Below are positions 1 through 9,960 of a stretch of 37,072 nucleotides of DNA, piece by piece (position 1 is the first letter of the stretch; every line of letters starts with the position of its first letter). The stretch covers positions 1 to 37,072 of the forward strand of contig PWUU01000018.1 in the NCBI GenBank assembly GCA_003562475.1. The letters run 5' to 3'. Origin of the DNA: Dehalococcoidia bacterium. GTDB lineage: Bacteria; Chloroflexota; Dehalococcoidia; GIF9; AB-539-J10. The notes beneath the pieces are model-generated. The model was not told the DNA's origin, did no database searches, and saw nothing but the letters and a program-made list of their open reading frames with translations. Position numbers and translations under genes: made by a program.

Positions 1-803
1 ACCCTGCCATAGCGGTCCGACACCGCCCCCGCGGTTAACTGCCAGGCCATGAACACCGCGCTTATCGTGGCCAGGAAGATGCCCACATGGACCGCTTCAA
101 GGCCGATGCCCGCCATGCGCACCGGAAAGATGGCGACGATGCAGCCGAAGCTCGTGTACTGTGCCAGCACCGCGCCGTAAGGGAACAGCAGGTTTCGGTC
201 GAAGAACAGCGACCAGATACTGCGCGACGGCTGTCCGCCTGGCTTGTCTTCAGAACCGCCTGCGACCTTTCCTGGCAGGGAGAGCGCCAGCGCTATTCCC
301 ACGAGGAGCATGAATCCTCCCAGGTAGAAGACCGAGTCAAAGCCGAAGCGTGACGCCAGCGCTCCGCCGGCACCATATCCGATCAGGCTCGCGAGGGCTA
401 TCGCAGCGCCGTAGCCACCCATCGTCCGGCCACGATCCCGCTGTGAACTGGTGTCTGCTGTTGCCGACATGGTGGCCGGCCCCACCAGCCCCCCGGCACA
501 TCCGTGAAAGGCACGGGTCGCGATGAGGTGCCACGGGGTCTGGCAGATGGAATACGTGAACATCGCCACCGCATCACCGGTGAGTCCCGCAATCAGAGGA
601 GTCCTCTGCCCGTGCCGGTCCACGATGCGTCCGCCGATTACGTTGGCCACCGTGTTGACGCCGGAGTAGATGCCTACAACCAGCCCCACCTGCCCGACCG
701 TGGCCCCGAGCGATGCCGCGTAGAGCGCGATGATCGGCAGCAGCAGGTGCGTGTCGACAAATCCGATAAGGGTAATAGTGAAGAGACGCCGTCTGCGGTT
801 CAT
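1..803 (-). CDS. MFS transporter, 3' end outside the window
   Basis: This is a major facilitator superfamily carrier in the inner membrane; the substrate cannot be read from sequence. I translated the minus strand by hand from ATG at 803 and found about 267 open codons to the window edge, so the last third is missing. It begins MNRRRRLFTITLIGFVDT and shows hydrophobic helices plus two copies of the MFS loop motif A: GGRIVDRHGQR between helices 2 and 3, and AGAVSDRYGR in the equivalent loop of the second half. An AGAGGA-like ribosome site precedes ATG 803; an in-frame ATG at 824 has a weaker site. It lies 112 bp downstream of treY on the same strand, so it may be the last gene of the glucan operon and export or import a sugar. 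That role is inferred from position only. Confidence 0.85.
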   Translation of the reverse strand, partial: MNRRRRLFTITLIGFVDTHLLLPIIALYAASLGATVGQVGLVVGIYSGVNTVANVIGGRIVDRHGQRTPLIAGLTGDAVAMFTYSICQTPWHLIATRAFHGCAGGLVGPATMSATADTSSQRDRGRTMGGYGAAIALASLIGYGAGGALASRFGFDSVFYLGGFMLLVGIALALSLPGKVAGGSEDKPGGQPSRSIWSLFFDRNLLFPYGAVLAQYTSFGCIVAIFPVRMAGIGLEAVHVGIFLATISAVFMAWQLTAGAVSDRYGR

Positions 804-915
804 GCCTCGTCCTCTGTCCCTCATTGCCCTGGCGTTGGTAAGAGCTTCGCGGGCTGCAGAGTCTGCGTGCGGTGCCATATATGCTCTCCGGGACAGGCAG
901 GATGAAAGCCTCCTG

Positions 916-3756
916 CTAACAAGGCGCCTGTCGCTTATGGCCCACCAGGATGGCCGCAGGAAACCTCTCGAATACCTCAGCCAGCATGAGGCGTCCTCCG
1001 GTAGCGGCGAGGCAACGATCAGTCAGCACGTCTCTGTAAGTCGTCGGGATGCCGGGCGGTAGTACAACGCTATTATCACGCCAGGTCCGTTCTCCGATCG
1101 GGAAGCTCCCTTTTCCGGAGAGAGATATAGAGCGGACAGGTGCCAGCACCAGCACGTGCGTGTCCCCGGAGCCCCGTGAGTAAGCGCAGACATGGCTGCG
1201 GCTGCGATCATCCGCGTACAACGGCACATACGTACCACGGTGAAACACCTCCCGGTGAGCCTGTCGCAACTGCAGTGCCTTCCACGTCACGTAGAGTTTG
1301 GCTTCTGACTCCGGCCAGTGTTTCAGCGCATCCTCAAGGAAGGCCGATGGGCTGGCTGCAACATCCCGTGCCTCGTGCACAAGGCGGGAACGCATGGCGT
1401 AATCGACCGGGCGCCGATTGTCCGGATCCACCATGCTGAGGTCCCAGAGCTCGGTCCCCTGGTAGAAGTCCGGCACGCCGGGGCAGGTAATCTTGAGGAT
1501 GACCTGTGCGATGGAATTCACCGCACCATGGAAGGACAGGAGCCTGCGGAATTCCTGCAGGTCCGAGTTCAGACTGTCATCGCCCATCTCACCCGTCAAG
1601 ATTGCTGCGACCAGCCGTCCCAGGGCGTGCTCGTACTCGTGGTCTGGTTCAATCCAGCTTGAAAACCTCTTTGCCTCCCGCGCTGCCTTGACCGAGTAAC
1701 TCGTGACACGGTCATGCAACTGCGGAAGCTCACTATCCGAGTCGGGCCAGGTGCTGAGGATTGTCTGCAGGAGAAAGAGCGCCGTCGATGCGTCGACACG
1801 GGGATGGCGCTTACGGACAAAGGGCAGCCAGCGACTGCAAATGGAGTTCCAATCATCCGCCATTTCGGAAATGACGTTGAGCCGTGCACGCGCATCCTCT
1901 CCTCGCTTTGTGTCATGGGTTGCCGTGCAGTTCAGAGAATCGGGCCATTCCCTGAGGCGCTGAGCGTTCCACCGGTGAAAGCGCTCCAGTGATACGGCTG
2001 CGCGCTCGTGCGCGCTCCCGACCTCGTTCAGCGACAGGAGTACGCTGTCCTGGTAGAGCGTAGTGTCCTCGAATCCTTTCGCCATGACCGCGCCGCTCAG
2101 TTGCTGCCACAGTCGCGCCACCTCTGCGCAGTACCTGAGAACACGGGGGGTCCTCAGTGTAGTGGGCAGGTCCACGGTCAGCACCCTGTGAACCATGACC
2201 AGGTACAAGTACTGTTCCGGGGTAGCCGTATGGCTTTGAGCAGTGACTGCCGCATGCTTGAGGTGCTTGATGTCTTGCTCCGACATGCTCAGCCCGTGCC
2301 CCAGGTACGTCCGGTACACGGGGAGATGCGCAGTGATTGTAACCAGCGAATCGACGATCAGGGAGATCCGATCACGCGTCCTCGCGGGAGGCGCAGGCGC
2401 AAGCGGTTCGATGAGGCGCGCCAGCCTCAGGAACTCCCCCTTGAAGAGCGCGCGGCACACCTCCCCTTTATTCCTGTGGACGAGGTCGATCCGCGACACC
2501 CGGGTTCTCGTCAAGCGCTGGTGCTGCTTCTCCAGCATTGGGAGTCCGGTGGGATCGACGAAGATGCCGTTGACCATGTTCAGGAACTCGTACCCCGTAG
2601 TGCCGTGAACGGCCCATTCCGGCTGCAGTTCCTCGTTGCCGGAGAGGATCTTCTCGACGACCACGTAAGGCCGACTCCCCCGTTTGCCCTGGCCGGGGAT
2701 CACCCGCATTCTGGAGAGGCGCCTCAGGTACCTCTGCGGATACCGCAACCCGTCGACGTGGTCCACCCGGAACCCGCAGACCGCGCCTGAACCGGCGAGG
2801 TTGCGCAGCTCTCGGTGCGTGAGGTCGAAGACGGCGGGGTCCTCCACCCGCACACCAACCAGATCGCTTATGTCGAAGAACCTCCGGTAGTTAATCCTGC
2901 TGAGCCCCTTCTTCCAGTACTCCAGCGTGTAGCACTGCTCCGTGAGGATGCGCCGGAGCTGTGTGCGCGTCAGATGGGACAGCGTGTGGCGCACGAGGCC
3001 AGTGATCGTGGTGCCGCTTGTCCCGATCGCCCCATCCTGTGACACAATATTCGCCAGGACCTTGTTTTTGGCTGAGCATGTCAGTTCGTAGTGAAGCTGG
3101 CGATTTTTCAACAGGTCCATCTCGGACACCCGTGCCAGCACCGAGGCGAGGCGTACCGCACGGATCAGGGGCTCTGGGACTGTTCCCTGCGGCAGCTCCA
3201 GCAACGGCGCCAGGGCCAACCCGTACGAGCGCACGCTGAGCGGCAGATCGCTCTGGCCGAACTTGAGCACCAGCCCGGTCTCGCTGAGGCCGACGCTGAT
3301 GGATCCGCTGTCGAGAGCCTCGTGAAGCGGCTGCGACAGCACCGGCAACAGCACGCGGTTCCTGGGCCGTCTGTCGGAAGGTATCCAGTCGATATCGAAC
3401 ACGTTTTCGTAGGGGGAGATCCGCCCATGCTCCAACACATCCAGCCACCACGGGTTCTCTACGGTAGCTGCCATGTGGTTCGGCACTATATCGAGCAGCA
3501 GGGTCATTTCAAGAGCCCGCGCCGCCCTGCACAGATCCTCCCACCCCTCCGCGCCGCCGAGCTCCTCGTTCAGGCGTGTCGGATCGGCTACATCGTACCC
3601 GTGCGTGCTGCCGGCCCTGGCCTGGAGCACCGGGGAGCAGTACAGTGTGGAGATCCCGAGCGAGTCAAGGTACGGCAGTATGGCGGCGGCCTCACGAAAG
3701 CCGAAGTCTCTTGTGAGCTGGACCCGGTAGGTTGCGCTCGGGACTGGCTTCTTCAT
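916..3756 (-). CDS. treY: Maltooligosyl trehalose synthase (TreY, GH13)
   Basis: TreY is a cytoplasmic enzyme that turns the reducing-end alpha-1,4 bond of a maltooligosaccharide into an alpha,alpha-1,1 bond, giving maltooligosyl trehalose for TreZ. The 946-residue protein is within the usual family size. It starts with the typical TYRVQLTRDFGF segment and STHGYDVADP. GH13 motifs are visible: DIVPNHMA near residue 90, GFRVDHVDG with nucleophile Asp332, VVVEKIL with acid/base Glu368, and a TATHDTKRGED motif carrying the third acid. Its ATG overlaps the stop of the upstream GH57 gene by 4 bp (ATGA), so it is probably translationally coupled. It sits at the distal end of the glg/tre operon. Its product has no working partner in this window if the treZ nonsense codon is real. 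Confidence 0.96.
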   Translation of the reverse strand: MKKPVPSATYRVQLTRDFGFREAAAILPYLDSLGISTLYCSPVLQARAGSTHGYDVADPTRLNEELGGAEGWEDLCRAARALEMTLLLDIVPNHMAATVENPWWLDVLEHGRISPYENVFDIDWIPSDRRPRNRVLLPVLSQPLHEALDSGSISVGLSETGLVLKFGQSDLPLSVRSYGLALAPLLELPQGTVPEPLIRAVRLASVLARVSEMDLLKNRQLHYELTCSAKNKVLANIVSQDGAIGTSGTTITGLVRHTLSHLTRTQLRRILTEQCYTLEYWKKGLSRINYRRFFDISDLVGVRVEDPAVFDLTHRELRNLAGSGAVCGFRVDHVDGLRYPQRYLRRLSRMRVIPGQGKRGSRPYVVVEKILSGNEELQPEWAVHGTTGYEFLNMVNGIFVDPTGLPMLEKQHQRLTRTRVSRIDLVHRNKGEVCRALFKGEFLRLARLIEPLAPAPPARTRDRISLIVDSLVTITAHLPVYRTYLGHGLSMSEQDIKHLKHAAVTAQSHTATPEQYLYLVMVHRVLTVDLPTTLRTPRVLRYCAEVARLWQQLSGAVMAKGFEDTTLYQDSVLLSLNEVGSAHERAAVSLERFHRWNAQRLREWPDSLNCTATHDTKRGEDARARLNVISEMADDWNSICSRWLPFVRKRHPRVDASTALFLLQTILSTWPDSDSELPQLHDRVTSYSVKAAREAKRFSSWIEPDHEYEHALGRLVAAILTGEMGDDSLNSDLQEFRRLLSFHGAVNSIAQVILKITCPGVPDFYQGTELWDLSMVDPDNRRPVDYAMRSRLVHEARDVAASPSAFLEDALKHWPESEAKLYVTWKALQLRQAHREVFHRGTYVPLYADDRSRSHVCAYSRGSGDTHVLVLAPVRSISLSGKGSFPIGERTWRDNSVVLPPGIPTTYRDVLTDRCLAATGGRLMLAEVFERFPAAILVGHKRQAPC

Positions 3757-6182
3757 GCTGAATTCGTGCGAACCTTGAGATGGCTGCCAAGCGTGTCGAA
3801 TCGCTCCAGCCAGATGATGGCGGCCTCGTCTCCCTCTTCAGCCTGCTGCCGGCGTTCTTTTCGGGCAGTTGTCAGCATGCGGTAGTAGAGGGTCTGTACC
3901 TGTCCCAGGTCGAGCGGGAACGGAAGCGCCTGGCTCAAATCTACAGCGGTGGTGAGCTTCTCGAGGAGCGACTCATCATCGGGGTTCTCGAACAGCGCGC
4001 GCATCATTCGTGCGAGTGTCTGCTGGAGCAGGTAGCCGTGACCCTCCAGATCGAGCTCCGAGCCCCAGATATGCGCGTTCGAGACCAGGTTCTCGATGCG
4101 TGCCACATCGAGCTCATCGGCGGCGAGCGCCCGCCGGAGGTCGGTATTGAGGATGAACTCGGCGGCATCCTTGAACGCCTTTGGCAGGGGATTGCCCATC
4201 TCGGTGAGGAAACGCATTGGCGGGTAGTTGTGCTCGTACAATTGCCTGAACACCTGCTCGATTTCCGAGAGCGTCCCCTCGAGGATGTAGCCCATGACTT
4301 TGCGCTGCTCGTCCTTGAACAGCGACTTGAGGGAGTAGGTAGACGTGCCGAAATGCCGGTCGATACTCCGGACAACCTCGGTGAAATCTGCCGTCTCAAA
4401 AAGCTCTGTCAGTTCGCCGACCATCATCGAGTATGCCTCTTCGCTCTGGTAGTCCCGGATCCCCGCATTCAGATTGTGTTCGCCGAAGTAGAGAACGCCG
4501 AAGGTGAACAATCGCGACTCGGTGGTAATCTCGGAGCTCAGCCACATCTTGCCCAGTGCGAGACGGGCCCTGCCCACCTCGAGGCGACGAAAGTCCTCTA
4601 CGACGATCGGATAGCAGAAAACCTTGACCTCCTCCGCGTAGGCTTCGAAGACCGAGCTCACGGCGAAATGCGCGGCGACAGTCGAGAGGTCGACCGTGGC
4701 TGGTTGCACGAAACGCTCGTAGATGTGACGGCCATCCCCGTGCTCTCGCAGGTTGCTCTTTGCCTCAGAGAGCCTCTCGAGGAATCGCTTTTCGATGGAA
4801 TCACCGAACAGCTCCTGGGCGAGCTGAGCGACACGTCCGGCGTACTGCATCACCTGGACGGTCTCGATGCCCGAGATCTCGTCGAAGAACCAGCCGCAGC
4901 TCGTGTACATCAGCATTGCGTGCCGCTGCAACTCGAGCAGTTTGAAGAGGGCAATACGTTCGTTATCGCGCAGCTCCCTCGTGGTGTGACGCCGGAGGAA
5001 GGTGGCAGAATTGTCGAGAGACCTGTCCATCATGAGGCTGACGTAGTCGTCACGGGTCTGCCACGGGTCCACCACATACCGGCTCGCCTCTTCAAGGAAT
5101 GCGGGTGCTGTGGTGTCGCGCAGCCAGTCGAGTGCATCGCGGAGCGGCCCTCGCCACGCCTGGTTCCAGCCGGGGGTGCCTCCAGTGTTGCAGCCACAGT
5201 CGCTGCGCCAGCGCTCGATGCCGTGAACACAGCTCCATGAGCTGTTCTCGAGTATCTCGACCTCGTGGGCGGGTGGATGTGTGGCAAGGAACTCGCCGTA
5301 GTTCGTGATGCGTGCCAGCTGGTTCGTTTCGATGTGGTGCAGCGCAAATGCGAGAGCCATGTCGCCGAAGCGATGGTGGTGGCCAAACGTCTCGCCATCC
5401 ACCGCGATGTGCACGAGCTGTGGCGATTGGTTCTCGTGGAACGCGCACAACAGCCGCTCGGCGAATACCTCGCCACTGGACAGTATTCCCTCAAATGCGA
5501 CGGCTTTGGCAATCGGGCCATTGTAGAAGAAGACTGCAATACTCCGGCCCGACGGCAGTTGCTGGAGGTAGGCAGTGGTAGTGTCGATGCCCTCTTCACT
5601 CACATCGATCCACTGCGGAGCACCCAGCGGCCGTACGCGCCGGGCCTGCCTCGGTGCGAGGATGGTGAATCTAATTCTGTGCTCGGCCAGCACCTCCAGG
5701 GTCTCGATATCGACGGCTGTCTCAGGCAGCCACATGCCTTCAGGTGCATGTCCGAAGCGGTACTCGAAGTCCGCGATGCCCCATCGCACCTGTGTCGTCT
5801 TGTCCCTGAGATTGGCAAGAGGCATTATCATGTGGTTGTAACACTGTGCCAGGGCCGAACCGTGCCCGGAGAATCGCTCTCTGCTGGTCCGGTTGGCCCT
5901 GAGAATGGCTTCGTACGTGGGCGGCACGTTCTTCTCCAGCCACGAGAGCAGTGTCGGCCCGAAATTGAAGCTCATGCGCGAGTAGTTGTTGACAATGCGC
6001 GTGATGAAGGCCTCATCATCGAGTATCCTCGACTCCGCGTTGGCCGTGTAGCACTCGGCCGCTATACGCTCGTTCCAGTCATGGTAGGGATAGGCGGAAT
6101 CCTGTATCTCTACCTGTTCGAGCCACGCGTTCTCCCTTGGTGGCTGGTAGAAGTGTCCGTGTATACATACGAAACGTTCCAT
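3753..6182 (-). CDS. GH57-family glycoside hydrolase with C-terminal DUF3536
   Basis: This is a large cytoplasmic protein of the GH57 / DUF3536 type, a family often found beside GlgE-pathway genes but not assigned a firm reaction as far as I know. The N-terminus carries the GH57 opening motif CIHGHFYQPPRE. WLPE near residue 151-154 matches the GH57 nucleophile motif, and AVDGETFGHHHRFGD near residue 262 supplies the likely acid/base Asp. The second half is the DUF3536 region. I chose ATG 6182 (MERFVCIHGHFYQ, 809 residues). An upstream TTG at 6191 overlaps the treZ stop (TTGA), but GGAG lies only 2 nt from it and 11 nt from the ATG. It lies between treZ and treY and probably acts on linear or branched alpha-glucan. 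No separate debranching enzyme gene is present here, so debranching is one possible role. That is inference. Confidence 0.9.
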   Translation of the reverse strand: MERFVCIHGHFYQPPRENAWLEQVEIQDSAYPYHDWNERIAAECYTANAESRILDDEAFITRIVNNYSRMSFNFGPTLLSWLEKNVPPTYEAILRANRTSRERFSGHGSALAQCYNHMIMPLANLRDKTTQVRWGIADFEYRFGHAPEGMWLPETAVDIETLEVLAEHRIRFTILAPRQARRVRPLGAPQWIDVSEEGIDTTTAYLQQLPSGRSIAVFFYNGPIAKAVAFEGILSSGEVFAERLLCAFHENQSPQLVHIAVDGETFGHHHRFGDMALAFALHHIETNQLARITNYGEFLATHPPAHEVEILENSSWSCVHGIERWRSDCGCNTGGTPGWNQAWRGPLRDALDWLRDTTAPAFLEEASRYVVDPWQTRDDYVSLMMDRSLDNSATFLRRHTTRELRDNERIALFKLLELQRHAMLMYTSCGWFFDEISGIETVQVMQYAGRVAQLAQELFGDSIEKRFLERLSEAKSNLREHGDGRHIYERFVQPATVDLSTVAAHFAVSSVFEAYAEEVKVFCYPIVVEDFRRLEVGRARLALGKMWLSSEITTESRLFTFGVLYFGEHNLNAGIRDYQSEEAYSMMVGELTELFETADFTEVVRSIDRHFGTSTYSLKSLFKDEQRKVMGYILEGTLSEIEQVFRQLYEHNYPPMRFLTEMGNPLPKAFKDAAEFILNTDLRRALAADELDVARIENLVSNAHIWGSELDLEGHGYLLQQTLARMMRALFENPDDESLLEKLTTAVDLSQALPFPLDLGQVQTLYYRMLTTARKERRQQAEEGDEAAIIWLERFDTLGSHLKVRTNSA

Positions 6183-6187
6183 GCTGT

Positions 6188-8035
6188 TCAAGACTCCGTT
6201 TCTCGTAGTATTAGAACCGCTGAGCGTGGCCTGAGGTGCAGGTTCTGGCTGCCGCTTGACTCCATGAGCTCAGGCAGCAGACTGCCGCTGCCCATCCACC
6301 TGTTGTCGGACGAGTCCAGGCGCCTGTGCCATACGCCCATTCTGAACGACGCCTGGACGGTTGTGTCTGTTTCACCGAAGTTGAAGATGAGCGCCGCATC
6401 TCCATCTTCGTGGCCGAGGGTCACGAGAAGCACGGTGTCATCGCCGGATGTCCGGACAGTCTCCTGTCTCGGTGTAAAGGGGCTGAGGACGGGCAGTACG
6501 TGTCGGAGGGAGATCAGCTCCCGGTAGAAACACCATAGCGTCTCCTGTTTCATATCCGTCTGAGATCCCCAGTTGAGCCGCGCGCTCTCGAAGGTGTCGA
6601 TGGCCTGTGGGTCCGGTGGCTCATCCTCCCAGTGGAAAGCCACGAATTCGGCCGACCGGCCTTTGCGGATTGCGTCTATAAGATCGGGATCTGAGTGGCT
6701 GACGAAATAGGGGAATGGTGCGGTCTCACCATACTCCTCACCCATGAACAGGAGGGGCAGGTAAGGAGACAGGATGACGCAGGCGGCTGCGAGCTTGAGA
6801 GACTCGAACGATATGAGAGGACTCAGCCGGTCACCTCTAAGACGATTCCCTACCTGGTCATGATTCTGCGCAAAGACCACGAAGCGCCCGGCGGGGATGT
6901 CCGATGAGGAGTCGCCATGGCGCCGCCGCCGGTGTGCCGAATACTGGCCGGTGTAGACAAAGCCGCGTCTGTAGGCATCTGCGAGTTGCTCCAGCTGCCC
7001 GAAGTCTGCGTAGTAGCCTGTCCGCTCGCCCGTCAGGGGCACATGCAGTGCATGATGGAAGTCGTCGTTCCACTGCGCGTCCAGTGCGATTCCGCCTATC
7101 TCACGTCGCCTGACCAGCCTGGGGTCGTTGAGATCGCTCTCTCCGATAAGATACAGGCGCCTGCCCGATGTGGAGCGCTCCTCCTCTATAGAGTCGACAA
7201 GCTCCGCCAGAAAGGGCCTGGCAGAGGTATCGAGTATTGCGTGGAGCGCGTCGAGCCTAAGTGCGTCAAAGTGAAACTCGCGGAACCAGTAGCGAGCGTT
7301 CTCGATGAAGAACTCCCGCACGGCATCGCTGTCCGGACCGTCAAAGTTTATCGCCCTGCCCCAGGGAGTCTGGTACCTGTCAGTGAAGTACGGGCCGAAG
7401 TCGCCGGCATAGTTGCCCTCGGGTCCGAAGTGGTTGTAGACGACATCCAGCACCGCTGCCATTTCGGCGGCGTGACATGCGTCGATCAGGCGCTTAAGGC
7501 CCTACGGTCCGCCGTAGCTGTTCTGAACGGCATAGGTGTAGCTCCCATCGTAGCCCCAGTTTCGCTCACCCGGAAACTGCGCGACCGGCATCACCTCGAT
7601 GGCGGTGATGCCCAGGTCGCGCAGTCGTGGCAGCCTTGGTATGACCGCATCGAATGTACCTTCAGGAGTGAATGTGCCGATGTGCAGCTCGTAGGTGACA
7701 TAGTCCTGCAACATGATTCCATGCCACGATGCATCTGCCCACGGAAAGTCGTCACCGCACACTTCTGACGGGCCGTGCACTCCGTCTGGCTGGTAGCGGG
7801 AAGCGGGGTCCGGGCGTTCGGTACAGCCATCCAGCAGGTACAGATACCTCGTGCCCACGGATACTCCTGTAACAGTCGCAGAGTGGTAACCCTGCTCGTC
7901 GCGGCGAAGACGGACCGTTCTGTCGGCAGGGGCGAGGAGCTTCACTGCTACCTCCTGCACAAACGGAGCCCACACCGTGAAGGTGCAGGCGTTATTGCCC
8001 GCGGGGCAGGCTCCGGGTATGCGTCGAGTGGTCAT
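6188..8035 (-). pseudogene. treZ: Maltooligosyltrehalose trehalohydrolase (TreZ) interrupted by an in-frame TAG
   Basis: TreZ releases trehalose from maltooligosyl trehalose. Here the frame is open from ATG 8035 to TAG at 7502-7504 (177 codons), and the same frame continues open to TGA at 6188. The upstream part has the N-terminal CBM48-like domain (FTVWAPF, then the barrel start VTYELHIGTFTPEG) and stops just after NSYGGP. The continuation reads GLKRLIDACH, then DVVYNHFGPEGNY, LRLDALHAI (nucleophile Asp), LIGESDLNDPRLV (acid/base Glu) and AQNHDQVGNR. The stop falls where homologues usually carry Glu or Asp, so one base change from GAG would explain it. A 177-residue product would lack every catalytic residue. 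TAG is a normal stop in neighbours (glgP, feoB, the methyltransferase), so recoding is unlikely. The start overlaps the glgB stop (ATGA). Recent nonsense mutation and sequencing error both remain possible. Confidence 0.88.
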
Positions 8036-9960
8036 CCTTCATTCTCCGCAGGTGCGCGAAGGAACACCGTGGAGAGAGGAGGCAGAGTAAGCTCAATTGA
8101 GAACGGTCTGCCGTGACAGGCTTCCGGAGTTGCGTCCACTGTCGTCACTGAGAAGTATCCGCTGCCCCCGTATTCTGTGTCATCGCTGTTCAGCAGCACA
8201 TTCCATGTTCCTCCCCCGGGCACGCCAAGGCGATAGCCTTGTCGTGGCACCGGTGTGAAGTTGCAGACCACGAGGAGGATCTCGCGCGCGTCTGTGCTCT
8301 TTCTGAGGAACGCGATGACACTCTGTTCAACGTCGTCGGCGCTCACCCATTCAAATCCTTCAGGAGCACAGTCAAGTTCGTGCAAAGCTGACGAAGTCCT
8401 GTAGACCGTGTTCAGGCGAGAAACCCACTCACGCATCTGCGCGTGCCGGTCGTAATCCAGCAGGTGCCAGTCGATACTCGAGTCGTGGTTCCACTCGCGC
8501 CACTGCGCAATCTCTCCACCCATGAACACCAGCTTCTTGCCGGACATCCCGTACATATAGCCGAACAGTGCCCGGAGGTTGGCGAACTTCTGCCACTCGT
8601 CGCCGGACATCTTGCCCAGTAGTGATGCCTTGCCGTGCACCACCTCGTCGTGAGACAGCGGCAGGACGAAGTTCTCGCTGAAGCCGTACAGCATCCGGAA
8701 GGTGAGCAGCCTGTGGTGGTACTTGCGGTGGATCGACTCCCGTCCCATGTAGTCGAGCGTGTCGTGCATCCAGCCCATGTCCCACTTGAGTCCGAAACCG
8801 AGACCTCCGAGGTAGGTCGGACGGGAGACCATGGGCCAGGCAGTCGATTCCTCCGCGACTGTCTGTACATCGGGATACCTGCGATACACCTCTTCGTTGA
8901 GCCGCTTCAGGAACGAGATGGCTTCCAGGTTCTCTCGCCCGCCGAGCTTGTTCGGCACCCACTCCCCCTTCTTTCGCGAGTAGTCGAGGTACAGCATGGA
9001 TGCGACGGCATCCACCCTCAGTCCGTCGGCATGGTACTTCTCCAGCCAGAAGAGGGCGCTGCTGATGAGGAAGCTGCGCACCTCGTTGCGGCCGTAGTTG
9101 AAGATGTAGCTGCTCCAATCGGGGTGGAAGCCCTGGCGCCGGTCTGCGTGCTCGAACAGGTGGGTGCCGTCGAAGTAGGCGAGGCCGTGTTCGTCCGTGG
9201 GGAAATGGGAGGGGACCCAGTCGAGAATCACGCCAATGCCGTGCTGATGCAGGTAGTCGATGAGATACATCAGGTCCTGCGGGGTGCCGTAGCGACTCGA
9301 TGGTGCGAAGTATCCGGTGGTCTGATAGCCCCACGACCCGAAAAACGGGTGCTCCATGAGTGGCAGGAACTCGACATGCGTGAAGCCGGAACTGCTCACA
9401 TACTCGGCGAGCACGGGAGCCAGCTCACGGTAGCTGAGCGACCGGCTGTTCTCTCCGGGAACACGGCGCCATGAGCCAAGGTGTACCTCGTACACGGAGA
9501 GTGGCGCGGACAGTGCATGGTGGCTGCTACGCCCGCGCATCCACTCCTCGTCACCCCACGCGTACCCGGTATCCCACACCACTGACGCAGTGCGTGGAGG
9601 GATCTCGCAGAGGAGGGCGAACGGGTCTGTCTTTGCTACCGTGTAGCCGCCCCGGCTTGACTCGATGTGATACTTGTAGAGACTGCCCCTGGACAGGCCC
9701 GGGCAGAAGCCTTCCCATATGCCTGACGTTCCCCTCGGCTTGAGCGGGTGACTTCGGGGGTTCCAACCGTTGAAGTCGCCAATGACAGCAACGCTCGAGG
9801 CGTTGGGTGCCCACACGGCGAAGTGGACCCCGTCCCTCCCGTTCACGCGCATCACACGTGCGCCAAGCTTGTCGTAGAGATTGAAGTGATTCCCTTCGTT
9901 AAACAGGTAAATGTCGTCGTCGGTCAGGAGGGAGTGACCGTACAGCATCCTCTGAGTCAT
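8032..9960 (-). CDS. glgB: 1,4-alpha-glucan branching enzyme GlgB (GH13)
   Basis: GlgB cuts alpha-1,4 glucan chains and rejoins them through alpha-1,6 bonds, making the branched polymer; in this operon the acceptor chains would be those extended by GlgE. At 642 residues it has normal length. A CBM48 domain ([22 protein letters not shown], residues about 45-66) precedes the barrel. Catalytic motifs are [12 protein letters not shown] (nucleophile Asp317), [10 protein letters not shown] (Glu370) and [12 protein letters not shown] (third Asp). The malQ stop TAA directly abuts its ATG, and AGGTGG inside the end of malQ supplies a ribosome site 7 nt upstream. The TGA overlaps the treZ start by 4 bp. 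Confidence 0.97.
   Translation of the reverse strand: MTQRMLYGHSLLTDDDIYLFNEGNHFNLYDKLGARVMRVNGRDGVHFAVWAPNASSVAVIGDFNGWNPRSHPLKPRGTSGIWEGFCPGLSRGSLYKYHIESSRGGYTVAKTDPFALLCEIPPRTASVVWDTGYAWGDEEWMRGRSSHHALSAPLSVYEVHLGSWRRVPGENSRSLSYRELAPVLAEYVSSSGFTHVEFLPLMEHPFFGSWGYQTTGYFAPSSRYGTPQDLMYLIDYLHQHGIGVILDWVPSHFPTDEHGLAYFDGTHLFEHADRRQGFHPDWSSYIFNYGRNEVRSFLISSALFWLEKYHADGLRVDAVASMLYLDYSRKKGEWVPNKLGGRENLEAISFLKRLNEEVYRRYPDVQTVAEESTAWPMVSRPTYLGGLGFGLKWDMGWMHDTLDYMGRESIHRKYHHRLLTFRMLYGFSENFVLPLSHDEVVHGKASLLGKMSGDEWQKFANLRALFGYMYGMSGKKLVFMGGEIAQWREWNHDSSIDWHLLDYDRHAQMREWVSRLNTVYRTSSALHELDCAPEGFEWVSADDVEQSVIAFLRKSTDAREILLVVCNFTPVPRQGYRLGVPGGGTWNVLLNSDDTEYGGSGYFSVTTVDATPEACHGRPFSIELTLPPLSTVFLRAPAENEG

Noticed and set aside
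3780-6527. Long plus-strand frames (486 and 420 codons) opposite the GH57 and treZ genes
   Set aside because: They are antisense shadows of clearly coding minus-strand genes; no family motifs or ribosome sites.
7463-7505. Frameshift or TAG recoding (pyrrolysine or suppressor) as the cause of the treZ split
   Set aside because: Both halves are in the same frame, so no frameshift. TAG ends glgP, feoB, the DtxR gene and others, so it is an ordinary stop here.
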